From: Bacillota bacterium
Lineage (GTDB): Bacteria; Bacillota; Bacilli; Paenibacillales; Paenibacillaceae
DNA length: 21,301 nucleotides
NCBI GenBank assembly: GCA_023386495.1
Contig: JAEWJS010000039.1
Span: 1 to 21,301, forward strand
Reading direction: 5' to 3'
The notes below the pieces were generated by a model. That model did not search any database. It saw only the letters and a program-made list of their open reading frames with translations, and had not been told where the DNA came from. A program made the translations under genes and the position numbers. Shown here one piece after another: positions 1 through 7,133 of this stretch; positions within the stretch are counted from its first letter, which is position 1; the number at the start of each line of letters is the position of its first letter.

Positions 1-247
1 ATCTATTGGTGAGACTGCCGTTTCCAAGTTCCCCACCCATTATACCTCTACCTTTTGAAAAAAAAAACTCTCGCGAGGGCGCAACCATTCGTCTGTCAAG
101 ATCGTCTATCATTCGACAACAGCAGGCATAATTTGCTAGCGGCTCTTCATTATTATGCCATCTGAGCCGTTAATTATAGAACATATGAATACAGCCTGCA
201 TGGATCACCAAGCAATCATACGCAGGCACTTACGCAAGGAGGATATT
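1..247. other. Intergenic leader upstream of the Big_2 repeat protein
   Basis: No gene is visible here. The stretch holds an A9-10 tract near 58-69 next to the self-complementary CTCGCGAG, and an inverted repeat, GGCATAAT (125-132) and ATTATGCC (152-159), separated by 19 nt. No clean sigma-A promoter can be read: a TTGAAA at 55-60 has no acceptable -10 partner 16-18 bp away. An in-frame ATG at 155 lacks a ribosome binding site, whereas AAGGAGG lies just ahead of the ATG at 248. Confidence 0.5.
125..159. repeat. 8-bp inverted repeat (operator or leader hairpin)
   Basis: GGCATAAT and ATTATGCC are perfect inverted copies around a 19-nt spacer, about 90 nt before the start codon at 248. There is no T-run, so it is not a standard terminator. 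It could be a regulator site or a 5' leader stem; which one is unknown. Confidence 0.35.
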
Positions 248-2443
248 ATGTTGAACAACCCTGCATCAATCCGCCGCGTGACGCTGCCGAGGACATGGAT
301 CGCGCTCTTATTGGCGCTGGCCCTCCTCATCCCCCCTATGGGCGCTGCAGCCGCGGAAGAGACCGTCACGTCGATCTATTACGAGTCCGGGAGCTCCACC
401 ATGTCGCTGTATGTCGGGGAAGACGACCAGCTTCGCGTATGGGCGAACGTATCCGGCGGCTCGACATCTTCCAAGGATGTCACGCTGGACGCAGCGTGGA
501 CGTCCTCGAACAGCCAGGTGGTCAAGGTCGATAAAGGCCTCATCACCGCAGTCGGTGCAGGCTATGCCGACATCACGGCCAAATACAAGACCGCCAGCCC
601 GGTAACCATCCGCGTGACGGTTACCTTCGAATACGACAAAGTCGAGATCGCGCTGCACCCTAGCACGACGCCGGCTGCCGGGTCGATCGATGCGCAGCTG
701 GGCACGAACCCGCAGCTCACGGCGCGCGCCTACAAGGGCACCGCCGATATCGAAGTGACGAACGATGCCGCGTGGTCGTCATCCAACGTGAACATCGCTA
801 CCGTCGAAGACGGAACGGTCACGTTGATCGGGACAGGCACCGTGACCATACTCGCGAAGTACAAGGGCAAGTCCGACAGCGTCACGCTGAACGTGACGTC
901 ACCTTATAAGTCGCTGACGATATCGCCTTCCGGATTGGTGGAATTGAAGGTCGGAGGCGATGAGGAGGAGCTGGCCGCAAGCGTCGAGCGCAAGACGGGC
1001 GGCAGCGAATCCGTAACGAACTCGGCAGTCTGGCGCTCGGCCAATGCCGCCATTGCAACCGTCGAGAAAGGCGTCGTGACACCCGTAGGCGCCGGCACGA
1101 CTACCGTCACGGCATCCTATCTCGGCGTCACGAAGTCGGTGCAAGTCGTCGTGCACCCTTCGCATCAGGCGATGAATATTTCCGAGAAGAAGCCGGTCCA
1201 TCTGGTCGTCTCCGAATCGCCTAAGCAACTGACTGTCTCTGTCGCCGACAATGCCGTTATGACACCAGAGGACGTGACGAATGCTGCAGAGTGGGAGTCC
1301 TCCAATCCGTATGTGGCTACCGTATCGAATACAGGATTGGTCACCCCTAAGGCAGTAGGAACCGCTAAGATTACAGCTTCCTATAAGGGCTTGTCCCGTT
1401 CCGTGACCTTCAATGTGTACCCGAGCATCACGAAGGTCGAAATTACGGAAGAGACGATTGACGGCTTCATCGAGGGCAAGGGCGATCTGCCGCCGGTAGA
1501 CGGCACCTCCCTCGCCGATGAAGTCGCGGATATATCCGACCTCGTCGTCTGGACGACCAGCGACAGCGAGATCGTGGCGATTGAGGACGGCAAGTGGGTC
1601 GCTAAGCGAATCGGCGAGGCTACGTTAACGGCAACCGTGCGCTCGAAGAGCGATACCGTCAAAATTATCGTCCACCAGAAGCCGCTTGCCCTGCTGACCG
1701 AGATTACCGACATCAGCATCGTGGTCGGCAAGACGGCGAAGCTTCCGGATCTCACCATGCTGTACGAGAACGGAGATGAAGACAAGGACGTGGACACCAA
1801 GGTCAAGTGGACCGCCTCCTCGCCCAACGTCTTGGTTACAGGCGACGAGATTAAGGGATTGCTTGCCTCTAAGGTTAATCTGACGGCTGCATATCTCGGC
1901 AAGACCGTTACCGTCCGCGTCTCGGTAGAGGAAGAGATCGTCAAGCTGGTCGCGGATCCGACTTCGCTGCTGCTTAATCCCGGCAAGTCCAAGTCGATCA
2001 AGGTGACAGGCTTCTATAAGAACGGCAAGAAAATTTCGCTCGGCTCCAAAATGAACTGGACGTTCACGAACGAAGAAGTGGCCAGCATGAAGAGCAGCAC
2101 ATCGCTTAAGGCGATTGCTGAAGGCAGCGGTACGCTGAAAGGCTCCTATCAAGGCAAGACAATCGAAATTCCGGTTGTCGTGAAAGCCAAGCTCAAGAAA
2201 TTGACGGTATCCGAATCGTCTCTGAAGCTGGCGCCGGGCAGCAAGGAAAAGATCGTCCTGACGGCCGAATACGAGGGAGGACGCCGAACGACCGTCACGA
2301 GCGGCGCAGTATGGACGACCTCGAAGGCACAGGTCGCCGTCGTGACCGCTGACGGCACCATTACGGCAGCCGGCAAGGGCAGTGCCAGCATCAAGGCAAG
2401 CTACGAAGGCAAGAGCGTGACCGTTCGCGTCAGCGTGAAATAA
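248..2443 (+). CDS. Secreted protein of eight Big_2 (bacterial Ig-like) repeats
   Basis: This is a 731-aa exported protein of unknown specific role. The start at 248 is chosen because AAGGAGG at 236-242 sits 5 nt ahead; the same frame opens at 155 without a ribosome binding site. The N-terminus has Arg residues, a hydrophobic run (WIALLLALALLIPP) and an AAAA-type signal peptidase region. The rest is about eight tandem units of roughly 80-90 aa. Each carries the Big_2 signature: a W-x-S-S-N-like segment, then an 'ATV..G.VT..G.GT..ITA.Y.G' core and a closing 'V.V.V' strand. Units 5-7 are the most diverged. Such domains mediate adhesion or act as spacers in surface proteins. No SLH domain, LPXTG motif or enzymatic domain is present, so attachment is unexplained. 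The gene is convergent with the flagellar group and ends at a shared terminator. Confidence 0.85.
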   Translation: MLNNPASIRRVTLPRTWIALLLALALLIPPMGAAAAEETVTSIYYESGSSTMSLYVGEDDQLRVWANVSGGSTSSKDVTLDAAWTSSNSQVVKVDKGLITAVGAGYADITAKYKTASPVTIRVTVTFEYDKVEIALHPSTTPAAGSIDAQLGTNPQLTARAYKGTADIEVTNDAAWSSSNVNIATVEDGTVTLIGTGTVTILAKYKGKSDSVTLNVTSPYKSLTISPSGLVELKVGGDEEELAASVERKTGGSESVTNSAVWRSANAAIATVEKGVVTPVGAGTTTVTASYLGVTKSVQVVVHPSHQAMNISEKKPVHLVVSESPKQLTVSVADNAVMTPEDVTNAAEWESSNPYVATVSNTGLVTPKAVGTAKITASYKGLSRSVTFNVYPSITKVEITEETIDGFIEGKGDLPPVDGTSLADEVADISDLVVWTTSDSEIVAIEDGKWVAKRIGEATLTATVRSKSDTVKIIVHQKPLALLTEITDISIVVGKTAKLPDLTMLYENGDEDKDVDTKVKWTASSPNVLVTGDEIKGLLASKVNLTAAYLGKTVTVRVSVEEEIVKLVADPTSLLLNPGKSKSIKVTGFYKNGKKISLGSKMNWTFTNEEVASMKSSTSLKAIAEGSGTLKGSYQGKTIEIPVVVKAKLKKLTVSESSLKLAPGSKEKIVLTAEYEGGRRTTVTSGAVWTTSKAQVAVVTADGTITAAGKGSASIKASYEGKSVTVRVSVK

Positions 2444-2455
2444 ACAGACATGACA

Positions 2456-2484
2456 AAGGGCCCATCCAATTCGGACGGGCCCTT
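2456..2484. terminator. Bidirectional terminator between convergent genes
   Basis: A 12-bp stem (AAGGGCCCATCC, loop AATTC, GGACGGGCCCTT) lies 13 nt after the Big_2 gene stop and before the end of the minus-strand EpuA-like gene. The single imperfect position is A-C on the plus transcript but a G-U pair on the minus transcript, so the stem is slightly better for the minus-strand operon. The T-tracts are short on both sides. Confidence 0.75.
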
Positions 2485-2506
2485 CATTGTATCCATCAAC
2501 AAGCAT

Positions 2507-2833
2507 CTACGAATCCGAGAAAATCAAGTCATACATATGCTTCCACGTCTCAATCTCCCACACGTCGTCTTCCGGCGACTTGCCTAGCACGACGTACCCG
2601 ACGTACAGGCCGCCGATAAGCGCCGCAATGAGCAGTATGGGCACGATCGCCGCGCGAAGCGTCCACAGCAACGCACGAAGCGCGACAGGCTTCTGCTTGC
2701 GCGATTTAACGCTGGCCGATTCGGAGCTTGTCCGTTTCGGCTGCTCGCCGGAAGCTTGATTCTCGGCTGCCGCCGAACGTTTGCCGAGCGTGCTCGGCTC
2801 GCTTGCCGTCTTCATTCGATCATCCTGTTCCAT
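2507..2833 (-). CDS. EpuA-family small membrane protein (PF11772 type)
   Basis: This 108-aa protein has a charged, disordered N-terminal half (about residues 1-55, rich in Lys, Arg, Ser and Glu), one membrane helix (about 58-85, RAAIVPILLIAALIGGLYVGYVVL) and a short extracellular tail with a WEIETWKHMYDLIF-like segment. This architecture, and its place after the flhO/flhP pair, match the EpuA family, often carrying the misleading database name 'DNA-directed RNA polymerase subunit beta'. Nothing here resembles RNA polymerase. Its ATG overlaps the flhP stop in a TAATG arrangement and it has no clear ribosome binding site, so translation is probably coupled to flhP. The biochemical function is not established. 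Confidence 0.75.
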   Translation of the reverse strand: MEQDDRMKTASEPSTLGKRSAAAENQASGEQPKRTSSESASVKSRKQKPVALRALLWTLRAAIVPILLIAALIGGLYVGYVVLGKSPEDDVWEIETWKHMYDLIFSDS

Positions 2834-3666
2834 TAGCCGCGCAATCCGTTCGCCATGCCCATCATCTGGTCGCTGGAGGACAACGCACGCGCGCTCATTT
2901 GATAAGCTCGTTGCACGATCATGAGGTCGGACATTTCCTTGCCGATCTCGACGTTCGACTGCTCGATGAAGCCTTGCATCACGCGCAGGTTATTCCCTTG
3001 GTCCGGCTGCACATTGCGCACGACTTCCGCGATGTCCAGGCCGTCTGCGATCACGAACAGGTTGTCCGCTGTAGGCGACAACACGCTCGGCTTGATCGGT
3101 TCGACCAGCTTCAACCGGCCCAGCTCGACCACGTCGCTCTCATCGCGCGAGATGCCCTGCATATTGCCGAACGCATCGACCCGCAGCGTATATCCGTCCG
3201 GAATGATGACCTGGCCTTCTTCTCCGTCGGCGTTCACCGCGATGATCGGGTACCCGTCCGGGTTCGTCAATACCGCTTCGCCGTTCTCGTTCAACGTCGG
3301 CTGGAAGGAACCGCTTCGCGTATACGCGCGGTTGCCCTGTCCGTCGACCTGCACTTCGAACAGCGCGCTGCCTTGGATCGCGATATCGTATTCGTTCTCG
3401 GTCGGCTGAATCGGGCCTTGCGACAGATCCGGCTGAACGAGCACCATGCGCGAGCCCCAGCCGAGGTTGAAGCCGAGCGGCGTCAGACGCACAGGCTGCT
3501 CGAATGCCTCCTGCTGCTGCTTCATATTCGTAAGCAAGTCCTCGAAAGAGGCATCCTTGCGCTTATATCCGGCTGTGTTCACATTCGCGATATTGTCGGC
3601 GAGCAGGTCCAGCTTCTGCTGCAAGCCGCCCATCGATACCATCGCGTTAATCATTGAGCTGTTCAT
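2833..3666 (-). CDS. flhP: Flagellar rod/hook-basal body protein FlhP (FlgF/FlgG family)
   Basis: This 277-aa axial flagellar protein probably forms part of the distal rod that links the basal body to the hook. The N-terminus (residues 1-35, ending in a DNIANVNTAGYKR-like motif) is the classic flagellar rod-protein signature. The C-terminus (about 235-275: GFIEQSNVEIGKEMSDLM, RAYQMSARAL) is the matching heptad-rich helix that packs against it. The middle is the FlgE/F/G-like beta domain, with YDIAIQGSALFEVQ and YTRSGSFQPTLNENGEAVLTN. AAAGGGGCGG stands a few nt before the ATG. It lies 17 nt downstream of flhO, as in the B. subtilis mbl-flhO-flhP group. I assigned FlhP rather than FlhO by that order. 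Confidence 0.88.
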   Translation of the reverse strand: MNSSMINAMVSMGGLQQKLDLLADNIANVNTAGYKRKDASFEDLLTNMKQQQEAFEQPVRLTPLGFNLGWGSRMVLVQPDLSQGPIQPTENEYDIAIQGSALFEVQVDGQGNRAYTRSGSFQPTLNENGEAVLTNPDGYPIIAVNADGEEGQVIIPDGYTLRVDAFGNMQGISRDESDVVELGRLKLVEPIKPSVLSPTADNLFVIADGLDIAEVVRNVQPDQGNNLRVMQGFIEQSNVEIGKEMSDLMIVQRAYQMSARALSSSDQMMGMANGLRG

Positions 3667-3683
3667 CGAACCGCCCCTTTCGA

Positions 3684-4550
3684 TTAGACTCGGCCTACCT
3701 CGTTAACGGCCTTTTCCAAGCTTTTATCGTAGTATTGTACCATTTTCTGGTTAGACTCGTAAGCCCTGAGCGCAGCCATAAGATCGACCATCGCTTGGGA
3801 GGCGTCCACATTCGACCGTTCGATGAAGCCTTGGCGGACCTCGAAGCGGTCATCGGCCTCTACGGGACGAACTAGATTACCCTCGCCCTCCAAGCGGAAC
3901 TTGCCGTTGCCTTCGCGAATCAGCTTGTTCGGGTTCTCGACCCGCGAGATCAGGAGCTGCATGCCGGTGTCTAGCCCCGTAGCGTTATCGACGAAGCGCT
4001 GCTCACGCGTCAGCGAGAGCTGCTCGATCGCCGTCCCCGGCGCGAATTGAATCGGCGCGTTGTTCACGCCCAATACGAAGGAACCGTCAGACGTGACGAG
4101 GAAGCCTTCGTCATTCAGCGTGAACGTGCCGTCACGGGAGTAACGGATCTCGCCGCTGCGGTCTTCGACCGTGAAGAACGCCTGCGGCTGATACGTGGTC
4201 TCCCCGTTCGGCGCGACGAACTTGCCGGATTCGTCGAAGGTCATCCCGTCGACGCCGATGTCCGACATGATCGCGAAGTCGGATAGCCGGCCCGTCGACG
4301 ACAGATCGCCCTGCTGGTGAATCGACAAGCTCTCTTCCGCGAATACGCCGGTATTCAGGATCCCGATGCGCTTAGGCTTGTCCCCTTCGATTCCCGTCAA
4401 GTCTAGCAGCATGTCGGGAAAGGAGCGCGAGATCGCATTGACCTGCTTGAAGCCCGGCGTATTCACGTTCGATATGTTGTTTGTTACCGTGTCATGGCGT
4501 CGCTGCTGCGTAATCATGCCCGCTGCAGCCGTGTATAATCCACGTAACAT
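3684..4550 (-). CDS. flhO: Flagellar rod/hook-basal body protein FlhO (FlgF/FlgG family)
   Basis: This 288-aa paralogue of FlhP is a proximal partner in the flagellar rod. The start is placed at the ATG at 4548-4550 (MLRGLYTAAAG) because GGAGGGG (4556-4562) lies 5 nt upstream and the family begins there; the frame stays open 19 codons further without support. The rod signature is NISNVNTPGFKQ at about residues 23-34. The core contains ALSLTR-like and YSRDGTFTLNDEGFLVTSDG segments, and the C-terminal helix includes GFIERSNVDASQAMVDLMAALRAYESNQK. It follows mbl, from which a 75-bp palindromic repeat separates it, and precedes flhP. A flagellar gene directly after a cell-shape gene is normal in this lineage. 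Confidence 0.88.
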   Translation of the reverse strand: MLRGLYTAAAGMITQQRRHDTVTNNISNVNTPGFKQVNAISRSFPDMLLDLTGIEGDKPKRIGILNTGVFAEESLSIHQQGDLSSTGRLSDFAIMSDIGVDGMTFDESGKFVAPNGETTYQPQAFFTVEDRSGEIRYSRDGTFTLNDEGFLVTSDGSFVLGVNNAPIQFAPGTAIEQLSLTREQRFVDNATGLDTGMQLLISRVENPNKLIREGNGKFRLEGEGNLVRPVEADDRFEVRQGFIERSNVDASQAMVDLMAALRAYESNQKMVQYYDKSLEKAVNEVGRV

Positions 4551-4615
4551 ATGGCCCCTCCAGATAGTCAACTTGAATGACTCTTCATAAAGATTAATTG
4601 TCAGCACCGAGAAGG

Positions 4616-4690
4616 TTGGACGCTAGTAGCAATTGAGGAGCGGAGCGTAGGCAGACCTACGTGAGCACCGGAAATTGCGCTAGCGTTCAA
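4616..4690. repeat. 75-bp imperfect palindromic repeat between mbl and flhO
   Basis: Outer arms TTGGACGCTAGTAGCAATT (4616-4634) and the inverse of AAATTGCGCTAGCGTTCAA (4672-4690) pair over most positions. An inner hairpin, GCGTAGG (4645-4651) with CCTACGT (4656-4662), closes on a 4-nt loop. Each strand therefore folds into a long cruciform-like structure. It has no T-run, so it is not a typical terminator. Its form is that of a REP or MITE-like dispersed repeat; whether it recurs cannot be judged from this window. Confidence 0.7.
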
Positions 4691-4734
4691 GATTCGACGT
4701 CGAATAAGCTTCTCGAGATACTTCGTGATCACAA

Positions 4735-5733
4735 TTAATACTTTCTCTTCGTAACCTTGTCTAGGTTGTCAAGCATGATCCCCGTCCCCTTGACAACGCA
4801 GTGCATCGGATCCTCGGCTACCAGCACGGGCACCTTCAGCTCTTCGGACATCAGCGTGTCCAGTCCGTCGAGCAGCGCGCCGCCGCCGGTCAGGATGACG
4901 CCGCGGTCGATAATGTCCGCCGACAACTCCGGCGGTGTCCGCTCCAGCACGGACTTGGCAGCTTGTACAATGCTCGTGACGGAATCCCACAGCGCTTCGC
5001 GCACCTCTTCGGAGTGAATGCTGACGGTCTGCGGCAAGCCGGACACCATATCCCGTCCGCGAATGTCCAGCGATTCGCGGCGTCCGTTCGGGTAGACGGT
5101 GCCGATGCGAATCTTGATCTCCTCGCTTGTCCGCTCGCCGATCAGCAGCTTGTACTTGTTCTTGATATATTTCATGATCTCCGCATCGAACTTGTCCCCT
5201 GCGACCTTAATGGAAGAGGCGGTGACAATGTCGCCCATGGACAGGACTGCGACATCCGTCGTTCCGCCGCCGATATCGACTACCATGTTGCCGCTCGGTT
5301 GGAAAATATCCATCCCGGCCCCAATGGCAGCCGCTTTCGGTTCCTCTTCCAAGAAGACCTCGCGGGCACCGCTTCGTTCTGCGGCTTCGCGAATCGCTTT
5401 CTGCTCGACGGAAGTGATGTTCGTCGGCGCGCAGATCAAGATGCGGGGACGACTGTACCACTTGCGTCCGCCCACGCGATCAATGAACGCCTTGAGCATC
5501 ATTTCCGTTATTTCGAAGTCGGCAATGACGCCGTCCCTAAGCGGCCGAATCGCCACGATATTGCCAGGCGTCCGTCCGACCATACGGTGAGCCTCTTCAC
5601 CGACCGCCAAGACGCGCTTCGTGTCGCTCTCGATTGCCACGACCGAAGGCTCATCCAGTACGACGCCCCTCCCCTTCACATGTATGGATACGTTAGCCGT
5701 ACCGAGGTCGATTCCGATGTCCTTGCTGAGCAT
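4735..5733 (-). CDS. mbl: Actin-like cell-shape protein Mbl (MreB family)
   Basis: Mbl is a 332-aa MreB-type actin homologue that forms membrane-bound filaments guiding lateral-wall peptidoglycan synthesis. The start is taken at MLSKDIGIDLGTANV, since the family begins there and is about 333 aa long; the open frame extends 19 codons upstream without homology. GGGGGA lies about 10 nt ahead, so the ribosome binding site is only moderate. Visible actin-fold elements are phosphate-1 DIGIDLGTANV (5-15), phosphate-2 DIGGGTTDVAVLSMG (about 153-167), the LEEEPKAAAIGAG segment (about 128-140) and the adenosine motif GVILTGGGALLDGL (about 278-291). It lies between spoIIID and flhO, the same synteny as B. 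subtilis mbl, which separates it from mreB and mreBH. Confidence 0.93.
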   Translation of the reverse strand: MLSKDIGIDLGTANVSIHVKGRGVVLDEPSVVAIESDTKRVLAVGEEAHRMVGRTPGNIVAIRPLRDGVIADFEITEMMLKAFIDRVGGRKWYSRPRILICAPTNITSVEQKAIREAAERSGAREVFLEEEPKAAAIGAGMDIFQPSGNMVVDIGGGTTDVAVLSMGDIVTASSIKVAGDKFDAEIMKYIKNKYKLLIGERTSEEIKIRIGTVYPNGRRESLDIRGRDMVSGLPQTVSIHSEEVREALWDSVTSIVQAAKSVLERTPPELSADIIDRGVILTGGGALLDGLDTLMSEELKVPVLVAEDPMHCVVKGTGIMLDNLDKVTKRKY

Positions 5734-5766
5734 AAGTCGTAAGTCCCCCAACGCCAATGAGATAAC

Positions 5767-5787
5767 CCTGTCACGCCTTCCGACAGG
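5767..5787 (-). repeat. Small hairpin in the mbl leader
   Basis: CCTGTC and GACAGG form a 6-bp inverted repeat around a 9-nt loop, 34 nt upstream of the mbl start. It is flanked by two copies of GGTTATCT on the minus strand. It may be a leader structure; there is no evidence for a known riboregulator. Confidence 0.3.
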
Positions 5788-5854
5788 CATAGATAACCTT
5801 AAGTCATTATGTTCGATGCCGAAGGCGAAAATCCTCTATTTTTGTAGAAAATAT

Positions 5855-6142
5855 TCAGCTCTTCGCTGCCGTCAGCACCTCGCGTTTCTTCCCTGTTGAT
5901 TTTTTATATTTAATTTTCGTTGCTTCTCCTCCTCTCAAGTGCCGGATCGACTTGTGGTACTCGAGAATGTGCTTCACCTGATCCGCCAGATCAGGGTTGA
6001 TTTCCGGTAAACGCTCGGTCAAATCCTTGTGTACCGTGCTCTTGGAAACACCGAATTCCTTGGCGATGGTCCGAACGGTGTTCTTCGTTTCCACGATGCA
6101 CCGACCGATTTTTATCGTCCGTTCCTTGATGTAATCGTGCAC
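5855..6142 (-). CDS. spoIIID: Sporulation transcription factor SpoIIID
   Basis: SpoIIID is a 95-aa mother-cell DNA-binding regulator that activates and represses sigma-E-dependent genes and helps the switch to sigma-K. The start is a GTG at 6140-6142 (VHDYIKERTIKIG) with GGGAGG about 7 nt upstream. This matches the family start; the upstream open frame (to 6280) is non-homologous. The helix-turn-helix is TVRTIAKEFGVSKSTVHKDL (about residues 23-42) and the conserved HLRGGEATKIKYKK follows at about 74-87. The basic C-terminal tail (STGKKREVLTAAKS) is lineage specific. Across residues 1-80 I recognise near identity to the B. subtilis protein from memory. It precedes mbl, the usual order, and has a sigma-E-like promoter. 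Confidence 0.95.
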   Translation of the reverse strand: MHDYIKERTIKIGRCIVETKNTVRTIAKEFGVSKSTVHKDLTERLPEINPDLADQVKHILEYHKSIRHLRGGEATKIKYKKSTGKKREVLTAAKS

Positions 6143-6175
6143 GTTCCCGCCTCCCAACTCGAGATAGTTTGGTAC

Positions 6176-6203
6176 ATTATATGAGTGGAGCAGGTATATA
6201 TTC
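6176..6203 (-). promoter_or_regulatory. Putative sigma-E promoter of spoIIID
   Basis: Read on the minus strand, GAATATA (-35-like) is followed after about 13-14 nt by CATATAAT (7 of 8 to the sigma-E -10 consensus CATACAAT). It lies 34 nt upstream of the GTG start of spoIIID, a gene known to be transcribed by sigma-E RNA polymerase in Bacillus. The assignment rests on motif match and context. Confidence 0.6.
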
Positions 6204-6278
6204 TTTGTAGCCAAGCGTGACAAGCCCGATTGTACAAATATTTTCAGGGAAATAACGGCCAGCTGCCCCAAAAACGGC

Positions 6279-6306
6279 AAAAAAGCAGAGGGCGTCCCCC
6301 TGCTTT
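6279..6306 (-). terminator. Rho-independent terminator after spoIIQ
   Basis: On the minus strand, AAAGCAGGGGG and CCCTCTGCTTT pair over 11 positions (one G-U) around a 3-nt loop and run into six T residues. It starts 20 nt beyond the spoIIQ stop and isolates spoIIQ from spoIIID. Confidence 0.9.
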
Positions 6307-6326
6307 CCTGCGCCGCGCTTCCGGTT

Positions 6327-7067
6327 TTACTGCTCGTCGAGCAGCACGTTCGGATTGATCGGCTTGCCGTCCTCGCGCACTTCGAAGTGCAGATGAACGC
6401 CGAGGTCCTTCTCCAGCTCGTTGCGGCCTGCCTTCGCGATGATGGTGCCCTGCTTCACTTGGTCACCCTGCTCGACAGTCAGTTCGCTGAGGCTCTGATA
6501 GATCGTGACCAGACCGTTCGGATGCGTGATCTCGACATTGTAGCCGTTCGTCGGATGCTCTTCCGCGAGCGTCACCTCGCCGCTCATGGCAGCGATGACG
6601 TCGAATGCGCTGTTGTCGGCTTTCGTGAAGTCGATGCCCATGTGCGGCGTGAATGTCGTGCCCGATACGAGCATCGCCTTCTGGCGCTCTTCGGTGGAAG
6701 CTTCCGCTTCATAGAACGGGAGCGCTACGACGAGCTCGTCCTTGTTCACGACCGGCCATTGCAGCGCCTCGTCGCCTGCGATCACTTCGAGCGTGTCATC
6801 GTTCTTGCTGTCCGCATTCGCGCTTTCACCGGTCGCGCTGTCGGCTGCCGTAGACTCGGAGTTCTGCGTTGTCGCGGCCTTGTTGTCCGATCCTTGGTAG
6901 ACCCACATTAACGTTACGATGATAGCCGCCGCGGCCATGAACGCTGCCGGCGAAACCCACTTCTTCGACAGCATCCTCTTCCATCCAGACGTCTTGACGG
7001 CACTTGCGCCCCGGCTCAATTTAGGGGCTTCTTCGTTTTGCTGCTTGTTCTTGTCTTGTTCATTCAT
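6327..7067 (-). CDS. spoIIQ: Stage II sporulation protein SpoIIQ (M23/LytM-domain)
   Basis: SpoIIQ is a 246-aa forespore membrane protein. Its LytM domain faces the intermembrane space and zips to mother-cell SpoIIIAH during engulfment and feeding-channel formation. It has a cytoplasmic basic N-terminus (1-37), a membrane helix (about 38-57), a Ser/Ala/Asp-rich linker (about 60-95) and an M23-type domain (about 130-240). The LytM zinc ligands are present: H142 and D146 in HMGID, and H227 in HLHFE. The YxHLS histidine is replaced by Ser (YQSLS, about 190-194), so full endopeptidase activity is doubtful. GAGGTGATG precedes the ATG at 7067. It lies 66 nt after spoIID and has its own sigma-F-type promoter, as expected for a forespore gene. 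I named it SpoIIQ rather than a generic M23 peptidase because of that promoter and the spoIID-spoIIIID neighbourhood. Confidence 0.88.
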   Translation of the reverse strand: MNEQDKNKQQNEEAPKLSRGASAVKTSGWKRMLSKKWVSPAAFMAAAAIIVTLMWVYQGSDNKAATTQNSESTAADSATGESANADSKNDDTLEVIAGDEALQWPVVNKDELVVALPFYEAEASTEERQKAMLVSGTTFTPHMGIDFTKADNSAFDVIAAMSGEVTLAEEHPTNGYNVEITHPNGLVTIYQSLSELTVEQGDQVKQGTIIAKAGRNELEKDLGVHLHFEVREDGKPINPNVLLDEQ

Positions 7068-7087
7068 CTTTCATCACCTCAGTAGCC

Positions 7088-7115
7088 ATTGTTGCCAGAA
7101 GCAACTCTTTTATAC
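7088..7115 (-). promoter_or_regulatory. Sigma-F (forespore) promoter of spoIIQ
   Basis: On the minus strand GTATA is followed after 14 nt by GGCAACAATG. Both match the sigma-F consensus (GYATA and GGNNANAHTR) without mismatch. The promoter ends about 20 nt before the spoIIQ start codon, consistent with a short leader. It means spoIIQ can be expressed in the forespore independently of the mother-cell gene spoIID upstream. Confidence 0.8.
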
Positions 7116-7133
7116 GTGAGGCGATTGCTAATT

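Noticed and set aside
155..247. Upstream extension of the Big_2 protein to the ATG at 155
   Set aside because: No ribosome binding site precedes 155; AAGGAGG and a proper signal peptide favour 248.
2456..2484. Stem considered as an operator rather than a terminator
   Set aside because: The 12-bp GC-rich stem with a 5-nt loop, placed between two convergent gene ends, fits a bidirectional terminator better.
2728..3657. Long plus-strand open frame (309 aa) opposite flhP
   Set aside because: It is the antisense shadow of a GC-rich, well-recognised flagellar gene, is His/Arg-rich with no family signature, and has no ribosome binding site.
4801..5742. Long plus-strand open frame (313 aa) opposite mbl
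   Set aside because: It is an antisense shadow of mbl with biased Arg/Asp/His content and no recognisable domain.
6143..6280. N-terminal extension of spoIIID to 6280
   Set aside because: The upstream frame contains the predicted promoter and is not homologous; the GTG at 6142 has GGGAGG and matches the family start.
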